Shown here: piece after piece, positions 1-6,972 of the stretch
Layout: each line of letters starts with the position of its first letter
How positions within the stretch are numbered: position 1 is the stretch's first letter
DNA from: a bacterium 210820-DFI.6.37
GTDB taxonomy: Bacteria > Bacillota > Clostridia > Peptostreptococcales > Anaerovoracaceae
Assembly (NCBI GenBank): GCA_020558355.1
Contig: JAJCKG010000010.1
Location: 62,001-126,000 of the forward strand
Reading direction: 5' to 3'
DNA: 64,000 nt
Made by a program: the position numbers and the translations under genes
Notes under the pieces: model-generated
What the model was told of the DNA's origin: nothing
The model's database searches: none
The model's input: only the letters and a program-made list of their open reading frames with translations

Positions 1-2
1 AA

Positions 3-107
3 AAAAGAAAACGGGCAGACCGCGTTCTGGATAACTCCGGAAGCCTTAAGCAGCTGGAAGTGCGGCTGCGGCAGATCTTGCTGGAACAAGGATTTTTGCG
101 GCAGTAA
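3..107 (+). CDS. coaE: Dephospho-CoA kinase, C-terminal end (partial)
   Basis: Only the last 34 codons of this gene lie in the window; it starts before base 1 and ends at the TAA at 105-107. The visible peptide contains ADRVLDNSGSLKQLEVRL, which resembles the end of dephospho-CoA kinase, where an (A)D-x-V-I-x-N-x-G segment is followed by a final helix. That enzyme phosphorylates dephospho-CoA in the last step of coenzyme A synthesis. The call rests on this short segment alone, so it is moderately secure. The next gene follows 27 bases downstream with its own AAGGAG site. Confidence 0.6.
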   Translation, partial: KRKRADRVLDNSGSLKQLEVRLRQILLEQGFLRQ

Positions 108-134
108 GGGAAAGAAAACAAGGAGAATCAAAAT

Positions 135-821
135 ATGATCGGAACTATTGTAAATACTTGCACGATCCTGGCAGGCAGCATTATCGGAAGTGTTATAAAG
201 AAAGGGATCAAGCAGCAGTATCAGGACGCGCTCCTCAACGCGATGGGCCTCGCGGCAGTTGCTTTAGGCATCAATACTCTGGTGCAGAATATGCCCAACA
301 GCAAGTTTCCGGTGCTGTTTATCCTGAGCCTGGCAGCGGGAAGCCTTTTTGGCTATATCGTTGATCTGGACAAGCGGTTTCAAAATCTGACAGACCGGTT
401 TGCCAGCTCCGGTTCGAATCTGGCCCAGGGGCTATCTACCGGAATTATGCTGTTTTGTATTGGAACCCTGTCGATTCTGGGTCCCATTGAAAGCGCGCTG
501 CATAATAACCATACTTTTTTATTTACCAACGCTACCCTGGATTTTGTTACATCGATGGTGCTGGCGTCTACATATGGAATCGGCATTGCAATCGCGGCGG
601 GGGTGCTGTTTTTGTGGCAGGGCGGTATTTATCTTCTGGCTACCTGTGTCGCCTCGTCTCTGTCGGCCGACCTGCTTACAGAGGTTTCTATTATCGGAGG
701 CGTTCTGATTTTCAGCTCCGGTCTTGGTATCCTGAAGATAAAGGAGCTGAAGGCTCTGAATATGCTGCCTTCTCTCTTTGTGCCGGTGATCTGGTTCGGG
801 TTTAAGGCGCTGTTTCTGTAG
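135..821 (+). CDS. DUF554 family integral membrane protein (YdfK-like)
   Basis: A 228-residue, very hydrophobic protein with about six to seven predicted membrane segments. It begins MIGTIVNTCTILAGSIIG and carries glycine-rich motifs such as GLAAVALGI and FCIGTLSILGPIES, which are characteristic of the DUF554 family (B. subtilis YdfK and relatives). The length is normal for the family, and an AAGGAG site lies about ten bases before the ATG. The molecular function of DUF554 is unknown; a transport role is often supposed but nothing here proves it. It follows coaE closely and may share its transcript. No convincing terminator is seen before the tRNA promoter. Confidence 0.85.
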   Translation: MIGTIVNTCTILAGSIIGSVIKKGIKQQYQDALLNAMGLAAVALGINTLVQNMPNSKFPVLFILSLAAGSLFGYIVDLDKRFQNLTDRFASSGSNLAQGLSTGIMLFCIGTLSILGPIESALHNNHTFLFTNATLDFVTSMVLASTYGIGIAIAAGVLFLWQGGIYLLATCVASSLSADLLTEVSIIGGVLIFSSGLGILKIKELKALNMLPSLFVPVIWFGFKALFL

Positions 822-862
822 GTAAGGGCCGAAGCCGCAGCGAAAAAATTTTAAATTTTCAA

Positions 863-891
863 TTGACAAACCCAGCGTTTTCCGTTATTAT
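863..891 (+). promoter_or_regulatory. Vegetative promoter of tRNA-Leu(GAG)
   Basis: TTGACA at 863-868 and TATTAT at 886-891 are separated by 17 bases, close to the sigma-A consensus. Transcription would start about 898, roughly 20 bases before the mature tRNA 5' end. Confidence 0.75.
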
Positions 892-917
892 TATTCAAGT
901 GAGCACAAAGTAAATAT

Positions 918-1000
918 GCGGCTGTGGCGGAATAGGCAGACGCGCACGGTTGAGGGCCGTGTGGGCGACCGTATGGGTTCAAGTCCCATCAGCCGCACCA
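918..1000 (+). tRNA. tRNA-Leu, anticodon GAG
   Basis: An 83-base class II tRNA with a perfect seven-pair acceptor stem (918-924 with 990-996), discriminator A and an encoded CCA at 998-1000. The anticodon stem CACGG/CCGTG encloses the loop TTGAGGG, placing GAG at 952-954, which reads CUC and CUU leucine codons. A long variable arm and the T arm ATGGG-TTCAAGT-CCCAT follow. It has its own promoter upstream and a strong terminator downstream, so it is probably a single-gene unit. Confidence 0.95.
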
Positions 1001-1003
1001 ATG

Positions 1004-1034
1004 GAACGTTGAAATTTCAACGTTCTTTTCTTTT
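1004..1034 (+). terminator. Rho-independent terminator of tRNA-Leu(GAG)
   Basis: A perfect 22-base palindrome (1004-1025; arms begin GAACGTTG) starts four bases after the tRNA CCA end and is followed by TTTTCTTTT. Stem and T-run position fit an intrinsic terminator. Confidence 0.8.
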
Positions 1035-1101
1035 GCCTTTGAAAATGAGAAAAAAAATCATATAAAAGGCAAAGCCAAGACCCGCTGTTTATAGAAACAG
1101 A

Positions 1102-1158
1102 TTGACAATTGACACAGTGTCAAGTACAATGAATACGTTGTACTGACACTGTGTCAAT
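1102..1158 (+). promoter_or_regulatory. Promoter with two palindromic operators for the TetR/RND pair
   Basis: TTGACA at 1102-1107 and TACAAT at 1125-1130 with a 17-base spacer form a near-consensus promoter. One palindrome, TTGACACAGTGTCAA (1109-1123), fills the spacer. A second, TGACACTGTGTCA (1144-1156), lies at and just after the expected transcription start. The two sites also sit in one larger inverted repeat (1108-1129 against 1138-1158) with about 34 bases between palindrome centres. This is the expected layout of a self-repressing TetR-family operator. Binding is inferred. Confidence 0.8.
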
Positions 1159-1180
1159 TTTTGTGCGCAAGGAGCGAAAC

Positions 1181-1774
1181 ATGCCAAATGAAGCGTTTTT
1201 TCATCTTGAAGAACAGAAAAAACAGATTTTGCTGAAATCAGCTATTTCTGAATTTTCAAGTCTGCCCTATGAAAAAGTATCCATTTTTAAAATTGCTCAA
1301 AACGCGGGGATTTCCAGAACCAGCTTTTATTATTATTTTAAGGGGAAGGAAGATATCTACCAATATCTGCTGAAACAGATCCGGGATTCTTTTATTAAAG
1401 AGCTGGAAAAGGAATCAAAAAAATATGATATCTTTGCTTTCGGCAGAAAGATTTTCTTCTTTATCGCTTCACTGAAAGGGACAGAAAGCGACGCCTTTTT
1501 CCGTCAGGTGATTTCTGATATGAAGCCGGAAGACACATGGACCTTTTTTGAACGGTTAGAGACTTGCGCGGGCGAAAAGCATTTTGAATATCTGAGGGGT
1601 CTGGACGGGCTTAAAGTGGATTCCACCCGGGAGCTGATGGGACTCGCGTTTCTCATCGCGTCCTGTACCATATTTTCACTGAAAAGCTATCTGACGGATA
1701 AAATGAGCCTTGAAGAAGCTGCTCGCGACCTGGATAAAATGTACGACATGATAAAATACGGCGCTGTAAAATAA
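1181..1774 (+). CDS. TetR/AcrR family transcriptional repressor
   Basis: A 197-residue protein. The N-terminal helix-turn-helix is recognisable: ILKSAISEFSSLPYEKVSIF leads into IAQNAGISRTSFYYYFKGKE, the typical TetR recognition helix followed by FYYYF. The remaining residues form the ligand-sensing domain, whose effector is unknown. The start is placed at ATG 1181 because AAGGAG lies at the right distance; a GTG at 1151 sits inside the operator and has no binding site. It is preceded by two palindromic operators overlapping its promoter and followed after 25 bases by the RND permease gene. It most likely represses both genes until a toxic substrate binds. Confidence 0.9.
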   Translation: MPNEAFFHLEEQKKQILLKSAISEFSSLPYEKVSIFKIAQNAGISRTSFYYYFKGKEDIYQYLLKQIRDSFIKELEKESKKYDIFAFGRKIFFFIASLKGTESDAFFRQVISDMKPEDTWTFFERLETCAGEKHFEYLRGLDGLKVDSTRELMGLAFLIASCTIFSLKSYLTDKMSLEEAARDLDKMYDMIKYGAVK

Positions 1775-1799
1775 AGCAAAAGGGATCAGGAGGAGATAT

Positions 1800-4700
1800 A
1801 TGTTAGCAAAATTCAGCGTAAAAAAACCTTTTACTATACTGGTAGCGGTTATATTGATCCTTGTATTTGGGATCGTGTCCTTTACGAAAATGACACCGGA
1901 TCTGTTTCCAAGCATCAATATGCCTTACGCCATTGTTATGACCACTTACCCGGGAGCCAGTCCGGAGGAAGTAGAAAACGATATTACAGATCCGCTGGAA
2001 AAGCAGCTGGCGACGCTGGACCATATCAAGACGATTACTTCCCAATCCAATGAGAGCTATTCCCTGACTGCTCTGGAATTTTCCGACGATGTAAACATGG
2101 ACGCTATTTCAGTGGATATCCGCGAAAAGATCGATCTGATCTCCGGAGAGTGGGATGAAACCGTAGGAACCCCTGTGATCATGAAAATAAACCCGGATAT
2201 GATGCCAGTGACGGTTGCCGCGGTCAGCCTGAAGGGGCAGAGCACAGTGGAGACGTCTTCCTTTGTAGAAGAGAATCTTCTGACGCCTCTGGAAGGAATC
2301 GAAGGGGTAGCCAGTGTCAATGCCACCGGCCTTGTAAACGAAGATATTCAGGTAGTTCTTTCCCAGAAAAAAATCGACAAAATCAATCAGCAGACCAGCG
2401 ACGCCATTCTCAAGGAGTTTTCTGATGCGAAGGGAAAAATAAACAGCGGCATCAGCCAGGCTCAGAAGGGACAGAGCAAGATCGACTCGGGAAAGGAGAA
2501 AATCTCAGACGCGCAAAAGCAGGCCGCCCAGCAGATGGAGGCCGCGAGGGTCCAAATGAAAGAAGGCCGCGAACAGCTGGCAAAGGCAAGAGAAGCGGTG
2601 TCACAGGTAGAAGCCCTCAAAGCCGCTCAGCAGGAAATCAAGGACGCGGTAAAGGCGCAGTATCCAAATCTGACCGATGAACAGCTGGAGCAGATCTGCA
2701 TGCAGAATCCGGCATACGCGCAGACGGCAGCGACATTACAGACCTTGGAAAAGTCATTGAAATCCTATAATATGGATATCAATAATCTGCCGTCAGTGAA
2801 AGAACTGGACGCGCAAATCAAGGCTGTGGATGAAGGCCTTTCTCAGCTGAACGTGCAGCAGGCGGAGACATCCGCTCTGCTGGGAAACAATATGGCAGAG
2901 CTTACCGCCGGGGGAAGTACGCTTCAGGCCACTGTAGCGCAGCTTCAGGCGTCTCTCGCGCAGGTCCAGTCTTCGGAAGAAGCGGCTCTAAGCAGCGCTA
3001 ACCTTACAGGCGTGCTGACCATGTCCAATGTTTCCGCAATCCTGAGCGCTCAGAACTTTTCCATGCCGGCCGGGTATGTCAGTGACGGCAAAAGTGAGAT
3101 TCTGGTAAGCGTAGGAAATAAAATAAAGAGTGTCTCTGAGCTGAAAAACCTGGTCCTGCTGGACATGGGGATCGATGGTGTGGACCCGGTAAAGCTTTCG
3201 GACATCGCGGACGTGTCTAACGCGGATAATTCAGCGGAGACCTACGCGAAAATCAATAATGAAAACGGAGTGCTCCTTACCTTTACAAAACAGTCCGGCT
3301 ATGCGACTGCTGATGTGGCGGACCGGGTGGCGGAAACCTTTGAAAAGCTGTCCGGTCAGTATGAGGGGCTTACCTTTACGACCCTGTCTGACCAGGGAGA
3401 ATATATACATATGGTAATCAATTCGGTGCTGCAGAATCTGCTATTGGGAGCGATTCTCGCGATCCTCATTCTGCTGTTTTTCCTGCGGGATATCCGTCCG
3501 ACGCTGATTACGGCAGTCAGTATCCCTATCAGTGTTACCTTTGCCATTGCGCTGATGTATTTTTCAGGAGTTACACTTAATGTAATTTCCTTGTCCGGCC
3601 TTGCGGTGGGCGTTGGTATGCTGGTGGACAACTCCATTGTTGTCGTGGAGAACATATACAGGCTCCGGGCTTTGGGATACAGTCATACAAAGGCCGCCAT
3701 TTCCGGCGCCGCGCAGGTGACGGGAGCGATTACAGCGTCCACCCTGACAACGATCTGCGTCTTTGTTCCCATCGTCTTTGTAGAGGGGATGACGCGCCAG
3801 ATCTTTACGGATATGGCACTGACCATCGCTTACGCGCTGCTGGCCAGCCTGTTTATCGCGCTGACACTGGTACCGGCTATGGCAAGAGGCCTTTTGAAAC
3901 GGGAAGCGAAGAAAACCGCTCTCAGCCAGGACAGCTCCATTATCAAAAAATATAAGAGAGCCGTGGAATTCGCTTTGGATCACAGAAAACTGGTTCTTAT
4001 TATAGCGGTTGTCCTTCTATTCGCTTCCAGCGGATTGGCGCTTGCCAGGGGCTTTTCCTATATGCCTGCTATGGCAAGCCAGCAGATTTCTGTGGACATC
4101 CAGATGCCGAAGGACAGCGAACTGGAAGATACGGCCGAAGTTACGGACGCCATTTCTCAGAAGATATTAAAAATGGATTATGTAGAAACCGTAGGAGCCA
4201 TGCTTACCAGCGACGCGGGGAGCGCCATGGGATTATCTATGGGAGGAGAAAAGGATGTCACCCAGTCCATGATGTATGTTCTTCTGGATGAAGACAAGCT
4301 GGAAAAGGCAGGTGATCTTGCAGGCAGGATTGAAGCCATGGGAGAGGATTACGGCTGTGAGATCACGGCCCAGGGCGACACCGATATGATGAGCATGATG
4401 GGCGGCGCCGGGGTCCAGCTAAAGCTTTACTGCGATGATCTGGACAACCTGAGAAAAGCGGGAATCGCCGTTGAAAAGCGCCTGAATCAGATAGAAGGCC
4501 TGAAAGAGGTTACCGATACTAGCGAAGACAGTACGCCAAAGCTGCAGATCAATATCCACAAGAACAAGGCCATGTCTTATGGGCTGACTGTAGCGCAGGT
4601 CTTTGCCGATGTTTCCGCTCAGCTTTCCAGCGATCAGGCCGCTACGACGCTGGTGAAAAACGGGGAAGGCACGGATGTGGTGGTTTCCAGTAAAGATACG

Positions 4701-5528
4701 GAGACTATGACAAAGAAAGAGCTGGAAAAGCTGAAAGTCACCGGCAAGAGCGCCGATGGCACAGAAAAGAAGGTCAGCCTGTCTACCATTGCCGATATTA
4801 CAGAAGAGGAAAGCCTCAGTGTTATCGATCATGAATCGCAGAAAAGAGTTCTGACCGTAAGCGCCGAGCTGGAAGACGGATACAATATTACGCATATGAC
4901 AAACGATGTAAAAAAAGCGGTCAGCGAAATGGAGCTTCCTTCCGGTGTAAAGGTGGAATATGAAGGTGAAAATGAGACAATTATGGACGCTATGGAGCAG
5001 ATGATCCTGATGCTGGCGCTGGGGATGCTGATGGTATATCTGGTCATGGTAGCCCAGTTCCAGTCTCTGCGGTCGCCGTTTATCGTTATGTTTACCGTAC
5101 CGCTGGCCTTTACAGGCGGTATGCTGGCGCTGCTGATCACAGGACAGGAGGTCAGCGTTGTGGCCCTGCTGGGTTTTGTAATGCTGGTGGGGGTTATTGT
5201 AAATAATGCCATTGTACTGGTGGATTGTATCAATCGCTTCCGTCTGGAGGAAGGAATGGGACGAAGAGAAGCTATTATAGAAGCGGGAGCGGTCAGAATC
5301 CGTCCGGTTCTTATGACTGCCATTACTACGATCCTGGGGCTGCTGCCTCTGGCGGTGGGGATCGGAAACGGAGCCGAAATGATACAGCCGGTTGCGATTG
5401 TATGCATCGGCGGACTGGTATACGCGACACTGATGACTTTGATCGTTATTCCTGTTATGTACAGTCTGCTCAGTAAAAAATATATGACCGATATCAAAGC
5501 GGAGGATCTGGAAGTCGTTGACGCATAG
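1800..5528 (+). CDS. Large RND-family efflux permease with coiled-coil insert
   Basis: A 1,242-residue protein of the resistance-nodulation-division superfamily (AcrB/SwrC-like, HAE1 type), expected to drive proton-coupled export of hydrophobic or amphiphilic compounds across the membrane. It has the duplicated RND plan: one membrane segment at about residues 10-30, a porter domain, a block of helices around 540-690 containing GVGMLVDNSIVVVENI, with the conserved Asp near residue 610, and a second half with VIVNNAIVLVDCINRFR. Usual relatives have about 1,030-1,070 residues. The surplus is a Gln/Ala/Lys-rich, heptad-like stretch at roughly 195-400, containing DSGKEKISDAQKQAAQQMEA, inserted in the first porter domain. 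No membrane-fusion (adaptor) gene is adjacent. An AGGAGG site precedes the ATG. TetR next door is the likely regulator. Confidence 0.9.
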   Translation: MLAKFSVKKPFTILVAVILILVFGIVSFTKMTPDLFPSINMPYAIVMTTYPGASPEEVENDITDPLEKQLATLDHIKTITSQSNESYSLTALEFSDDVNMDAISVDIREKIDLISGEWDETVGTPVIMKINPDMMPVTVAAVSLKGQSTVETSSFVEENLLTPLEGIEGVASVNATGLVNEDIQVVLSQKKIDKINQQTSDAILKEFSDAKGKINSGISQAQKGQSKIDSGKEKISDAQKQAAQQMEAARVQMKEGREQLAKAREAVSQVEALKAAQQEIKDAVKAQYPNLTDEQLEQICMQNPAYAQTAATLQTLEKSLKSYNMDINNLPSVKELDAQIKAVDEGLSQLNVQQAETSALLGNNMAELTAGGSTLQATVAQLQASLAQVQSSEEAALSSANLTGVLTMSNVSAILSAQNFSMPAGYVSDGKSEILVSVGNKIKSVSELKNLVLLDMGIDGVDPVKLSDIADVSNADNSAETYAKINNENGVLLTFTKQSGYATADVADRVAETFEKLSGQYEGLTFTTLSDQGEYIHMVINSVLQNLLLGAILAILILLFFLRDIRPTLITAVSIPISVTFAIALMYFSGVTLNVISLSGLAVGVGMLVDNSIVVVENIYRLRALGYSHTKAAISGAAQVTGAITASTLTTICVFVPIVFVEGMTRQIFTDMALTIAYALLASLFIALTLVPAMARGLLKREAKKTALSQDSSIIKKYKRAVEFALDHRKLVLIIAVVLLFASSGLALARGFSYMPAMASQQISVDIQMPKDSELEDTAEVTDAISQKILKMDYVETVGAMLTSDAGSAMGLSMGGEKDVTQSMMYVLLDEDKLEKAGDLAGRIEAMGEDYGCEITAQGDTDMMSMMGGAGVQLKLYCDDLDNLRKAGIAVEKRLNQIEGLKEVTDTSEDSTPKLQINIHKNKAMSYGLTVAQVFADVSAQLSSDQAATTLVKNGEGTDVVVSSKDTETMTKKELEKLKVTGKSADGTEKKVSLSTIADITEEESLSVIDHESQKRVLTVSAELEDGYNITHMTNDVKKAVSEMELPSGVKVEYEGENETIMDAMEQMILMLALGMLMVYLVMVAQFQSLRSPFIVMFTVPLAFTGGMLALLITGQEVSVVALLGFVMLVGVIVNNAIVLVDCINRFRLEEGMGRREAIIEAGAVRIRPVLMTAITTILGLLPLAVGIGNGAEMIQPVAIVCIGGLVYATLMTLIVIPVMYSLLSKKYMTDIKAEDLEVVDA

Positions 5529-5591
5529 CCGCGCTTTTAGAGACCCAAAATCAGCTGTGAGAAAGGCTTAAGAGCGGTTTGAGACCGCAGT

Positions 5592-5634
5592 GAAATTATG
5601 ACAAGATTTTGTAAACAAAATCTTGTCTAATTTC
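5592..5634 (+). terminator. Long inverted repeat after the RND gene, possible terminator
   Basis: Thirteen perfect pairs (5600-5612 with 5615-5627), extended by GAAATTA/TAATTTC with one bulge, form a 43-base hairpin. There is no good T-run after it, so it may act as a weak terminator or only as an mRNA 3' stabiliser. A smaller hairpin, GCGGT-TTGAG-ACCGC, lies at 5574-5588. The right arm overlaps the -35 element of the next promoter. Confidence 0.45.
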
Positions 5635-5651
5635 ATAAGCTGTGCTATAAT
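5623..5651 (+). promoter_or_regulatory. Promoter of tRNA-Leu(CAA) and probably yajC
   Basis: TTGTCT at 5623-5628 and a perfect TATAAT at 5646-5651 are 17 bases apart, with an extended -10 TGC before TATAAT. The expected start is a few bases before the tRNA. No other promoter is evident between the tRNA and yajC. Confidence 0.75.
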
Positions 5652-5662
5652 TATTTTATTGC

Positions 5663-5749
5663 GCCGGCGTGATGGAATTGGCAGACGTGCGGGACTCAAA
5701 ATCCCGTGGTGGCAACACCGTATGGGTTCGACCCCCATCGCCGGCACCA
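5663..5749 (+). tRNA. tRNA-Leu, anticodon CAA
   Basis: An 87-base class II tRNA. The acceptor stem GCCGGCG (5663-5669) pairs perfectly with CGCCGGC (5739-5745); discriminator A and an encoded CCA end at 5749. The anticodon stem CGGGA/TCCCG encloses CTCAAAA, giving anticodon CAA at 5697-5699 for UUG leucine codons. The yajC start codon lies only 47 bases downstream with no terminator between, so the tRNA is probably processed out of a longer tRNA-mRNA transcript. Confidence 0.95.
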
Positions 5750-5796
5750 TTTGAATTTGAATCGCATAAAGTAAATTTTTAAGGAGGCTCTATTTT

Positions 5797-6300
5797 ATGA
5801 ATGGTAATATGTGGGCAACATTACTGCCTTTAGTACTGCTGTTAGTTGTAATGTACTTCCTGCTGATCCGTCCTCAGAAAAAGAGAGAAAAGCAGGTCAA
5901 TGAAATGAGAAGCAACGTTCGCGTTGGTGATGAGATCATTACCATCGGCGGAATCTGCGGTAAGGTAGTAAAGACAAAGGACGAATCTCTCGTTATTCAG
6001 GTTGGCGCCGACAAGGTGAAATTTGAAGTTATGAGATGGTCCGTTTCCAAAGTAGTGGAAAACGCGAAGCCGACTAAAAAAGTCAGTGTTTCCGCTTCAG
6101 AGGAAGAGGATGAAGCTCCAAAGAAGGCTAAGCCAAGAAGACTGAAGAAAAAGGCGGAGGAAGCCGCTCCAGCGGAAGAAAAGCCTGCGGAGGAAGCTCC
6201 GGCAGAAGAAAAGCCCGCGGAAGAAGCCCCAGCTGAAGAACCGGCTGCTGAACCAGAGAATGAAACTCCGGCCGAAGCTGTTTCCGAAGAAGAAAAATAG
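5797..6300 (+). CDS. yajC: Preprotein translocase subunit YajC with long acidic tail
   Basis: A 167-residue protein. Residues 1-25 form the single membrane helix, followed by the diagnostic LIRPQKKREKQVNEMRSNVRVGDEI and the small beta domain (ITIGGICGKVVKTKDE) of YajC, a partner of SecDF in protein export. Usual YajC proteins have about 85-115 residues. Here the last ~60 residues are an added low-complexity tail rich in Glu, Ala and Pro, with the unit PAEEKPAEEA repeated. AAGGAGG precedes the ATG. It sits upstream of secDF, with one small membrane-protein gene between. Confidence 0.93.
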   Translation: MNGNMWATLLPLVLLLVVMYFLLIRPQKKREKQVNEMRSNVRVGDEIITIGGICGKVVKTKDESLVIQVGADKVKFEVMRWSVSKVVENAKPTKKVSVSASEEEDEAPKKAKPRRLKKKAEEAAPAEEKPAEEAPAEEKPAEEAPAEEPAAEPENETPAEAVSEEEK

Positions 6301-6322
6301 ACCAAAATCCAATAAACGCTTT

Positions 6323-6355
6323 AAACACATCATGCTTTCATGGTGTGTTTTTATT
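6323..6355 (+). terminator. Rho-independent terminator after yajC
   Basis: AAACACATCATG (6323-6334) pairs with CATGGTGTGTTT (6339-6350), twelve pairs including one G-T, around a CTTT loop. The stem runs into TTTTTATT. Confidence 0.85.
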
Positions 6356-6383
6356 ATGAAAAACACTTCCCGGCTCTGATTTG

Positions 6384-6412
6384 TTCTGATTTTCAGCGGC
6401 GACAAATATACT
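6384..6412 (+). promoter_or_regulatory. Probable promoter of the TIGR04086-like gene
   Basis: TTCTGA at 6384-6389 and TATACT at 6407-6412 with a 17-base spacer, about 30 bases before the gene and just after the yajC terminator. Confidence 0.45.
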
Positions 6413-6441
6413 AATTAGAGAAAAAAGGGAGGTAATATCAA

Positions 6442-6807
6442 ATGGATCATATCAAACGGATCTGCAAGGGCTATCTCATCAGCCTTGTGCTCTTTGGCTT
6501 GTTTTCATTTTTGGGGGCGCTGCTGCTTTTTCTGACACCGTTTCCGGAAAGCGGAGAATTTTTTTACCTGCTGGCGGGAATGACCGCGGTCAGTTTTTTT
6601 ACAGGACTTTATATGTCCGGCTGGTTCCAGAAAGCGGGGCTTTTGGTGGGAGCCCTGTTTGCGGCTTTGCTGGTTTTCCTTATCCTTACGCTGACGGCCC
6701 TCAGTTTTTCGTCCCTTTTCAGCCTGTCTATGCTGCGGCCCATCTACGCGGTTCCCATTGGAGCGGGCGCTGTGGGCGGTATTTTGGGCGCGAATTTGAA
6801 AAAGTAA
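6442..6807 (+). CDS. TIGR04086-like small membrane protein (YrzE-type)
   Basis: A 121-residue protein with four hydrophobic segments (about residues 10-30, 40-60, 66-90 and 95-118). It ends with a glycine-rich GAGAVGGILGANLKK, a feature I associate with the TIGR04086 membrane family found next to yajC and secDF in Firmicutes. Its function is unknown. A GGAGG site lies about nine bases before the ATG. A terminator before it and a new promoter after it suggest a short unit of its own. Confidence 0.7.
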   Translation: MDHIKRICKGYLISLVLFGLFSFLGALLLFLTPFPESGEFFYLLAGMTAVSFFTGLYMSGWFQKAGLLVGALFAALLVFLILTLTALSFSSLFSLSMLRPIYAVPIGAGAVGGILGANLKK

Positions 6808-6869
6808 CAAAAATGGAGAAAAAAGTGATGGAAATATGGCGGAAAAGTAGAAAAGCAAGCGCTTTTCCC

Positions 6870-6898
6870 TTGTGAAAACAGTAAAAAAGTAGTAAAAT
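6870..6898 (+). promoter_or_regulatory. Probable promoter of the secDF-relA operon
   Basis: TTGTGA at 6870-6875 and TAAAAT at 6893-6898 are 17 bases apart. A short hairpin (GAAAAGC/GCTTTTC, 6850-6867) lies just upstream without a T-run. The 5' leader to secDF would be about 70 bases. Confidence 0.55.
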
Positions 6899-6972
6899 AT
6901 TATGACTGTAGTTTAAAATGGCAAGGATGTTGCCAATAGTAAAATACATAAGAAAAGTTATTGGAGGACAAA

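Noticed and set aside
5997..6305. Ser/Ala/Gly-rich minus-strand open frame
   Set aside because: Mirror of the repetitive acidic yajC tail; low complexity explains the open frame.
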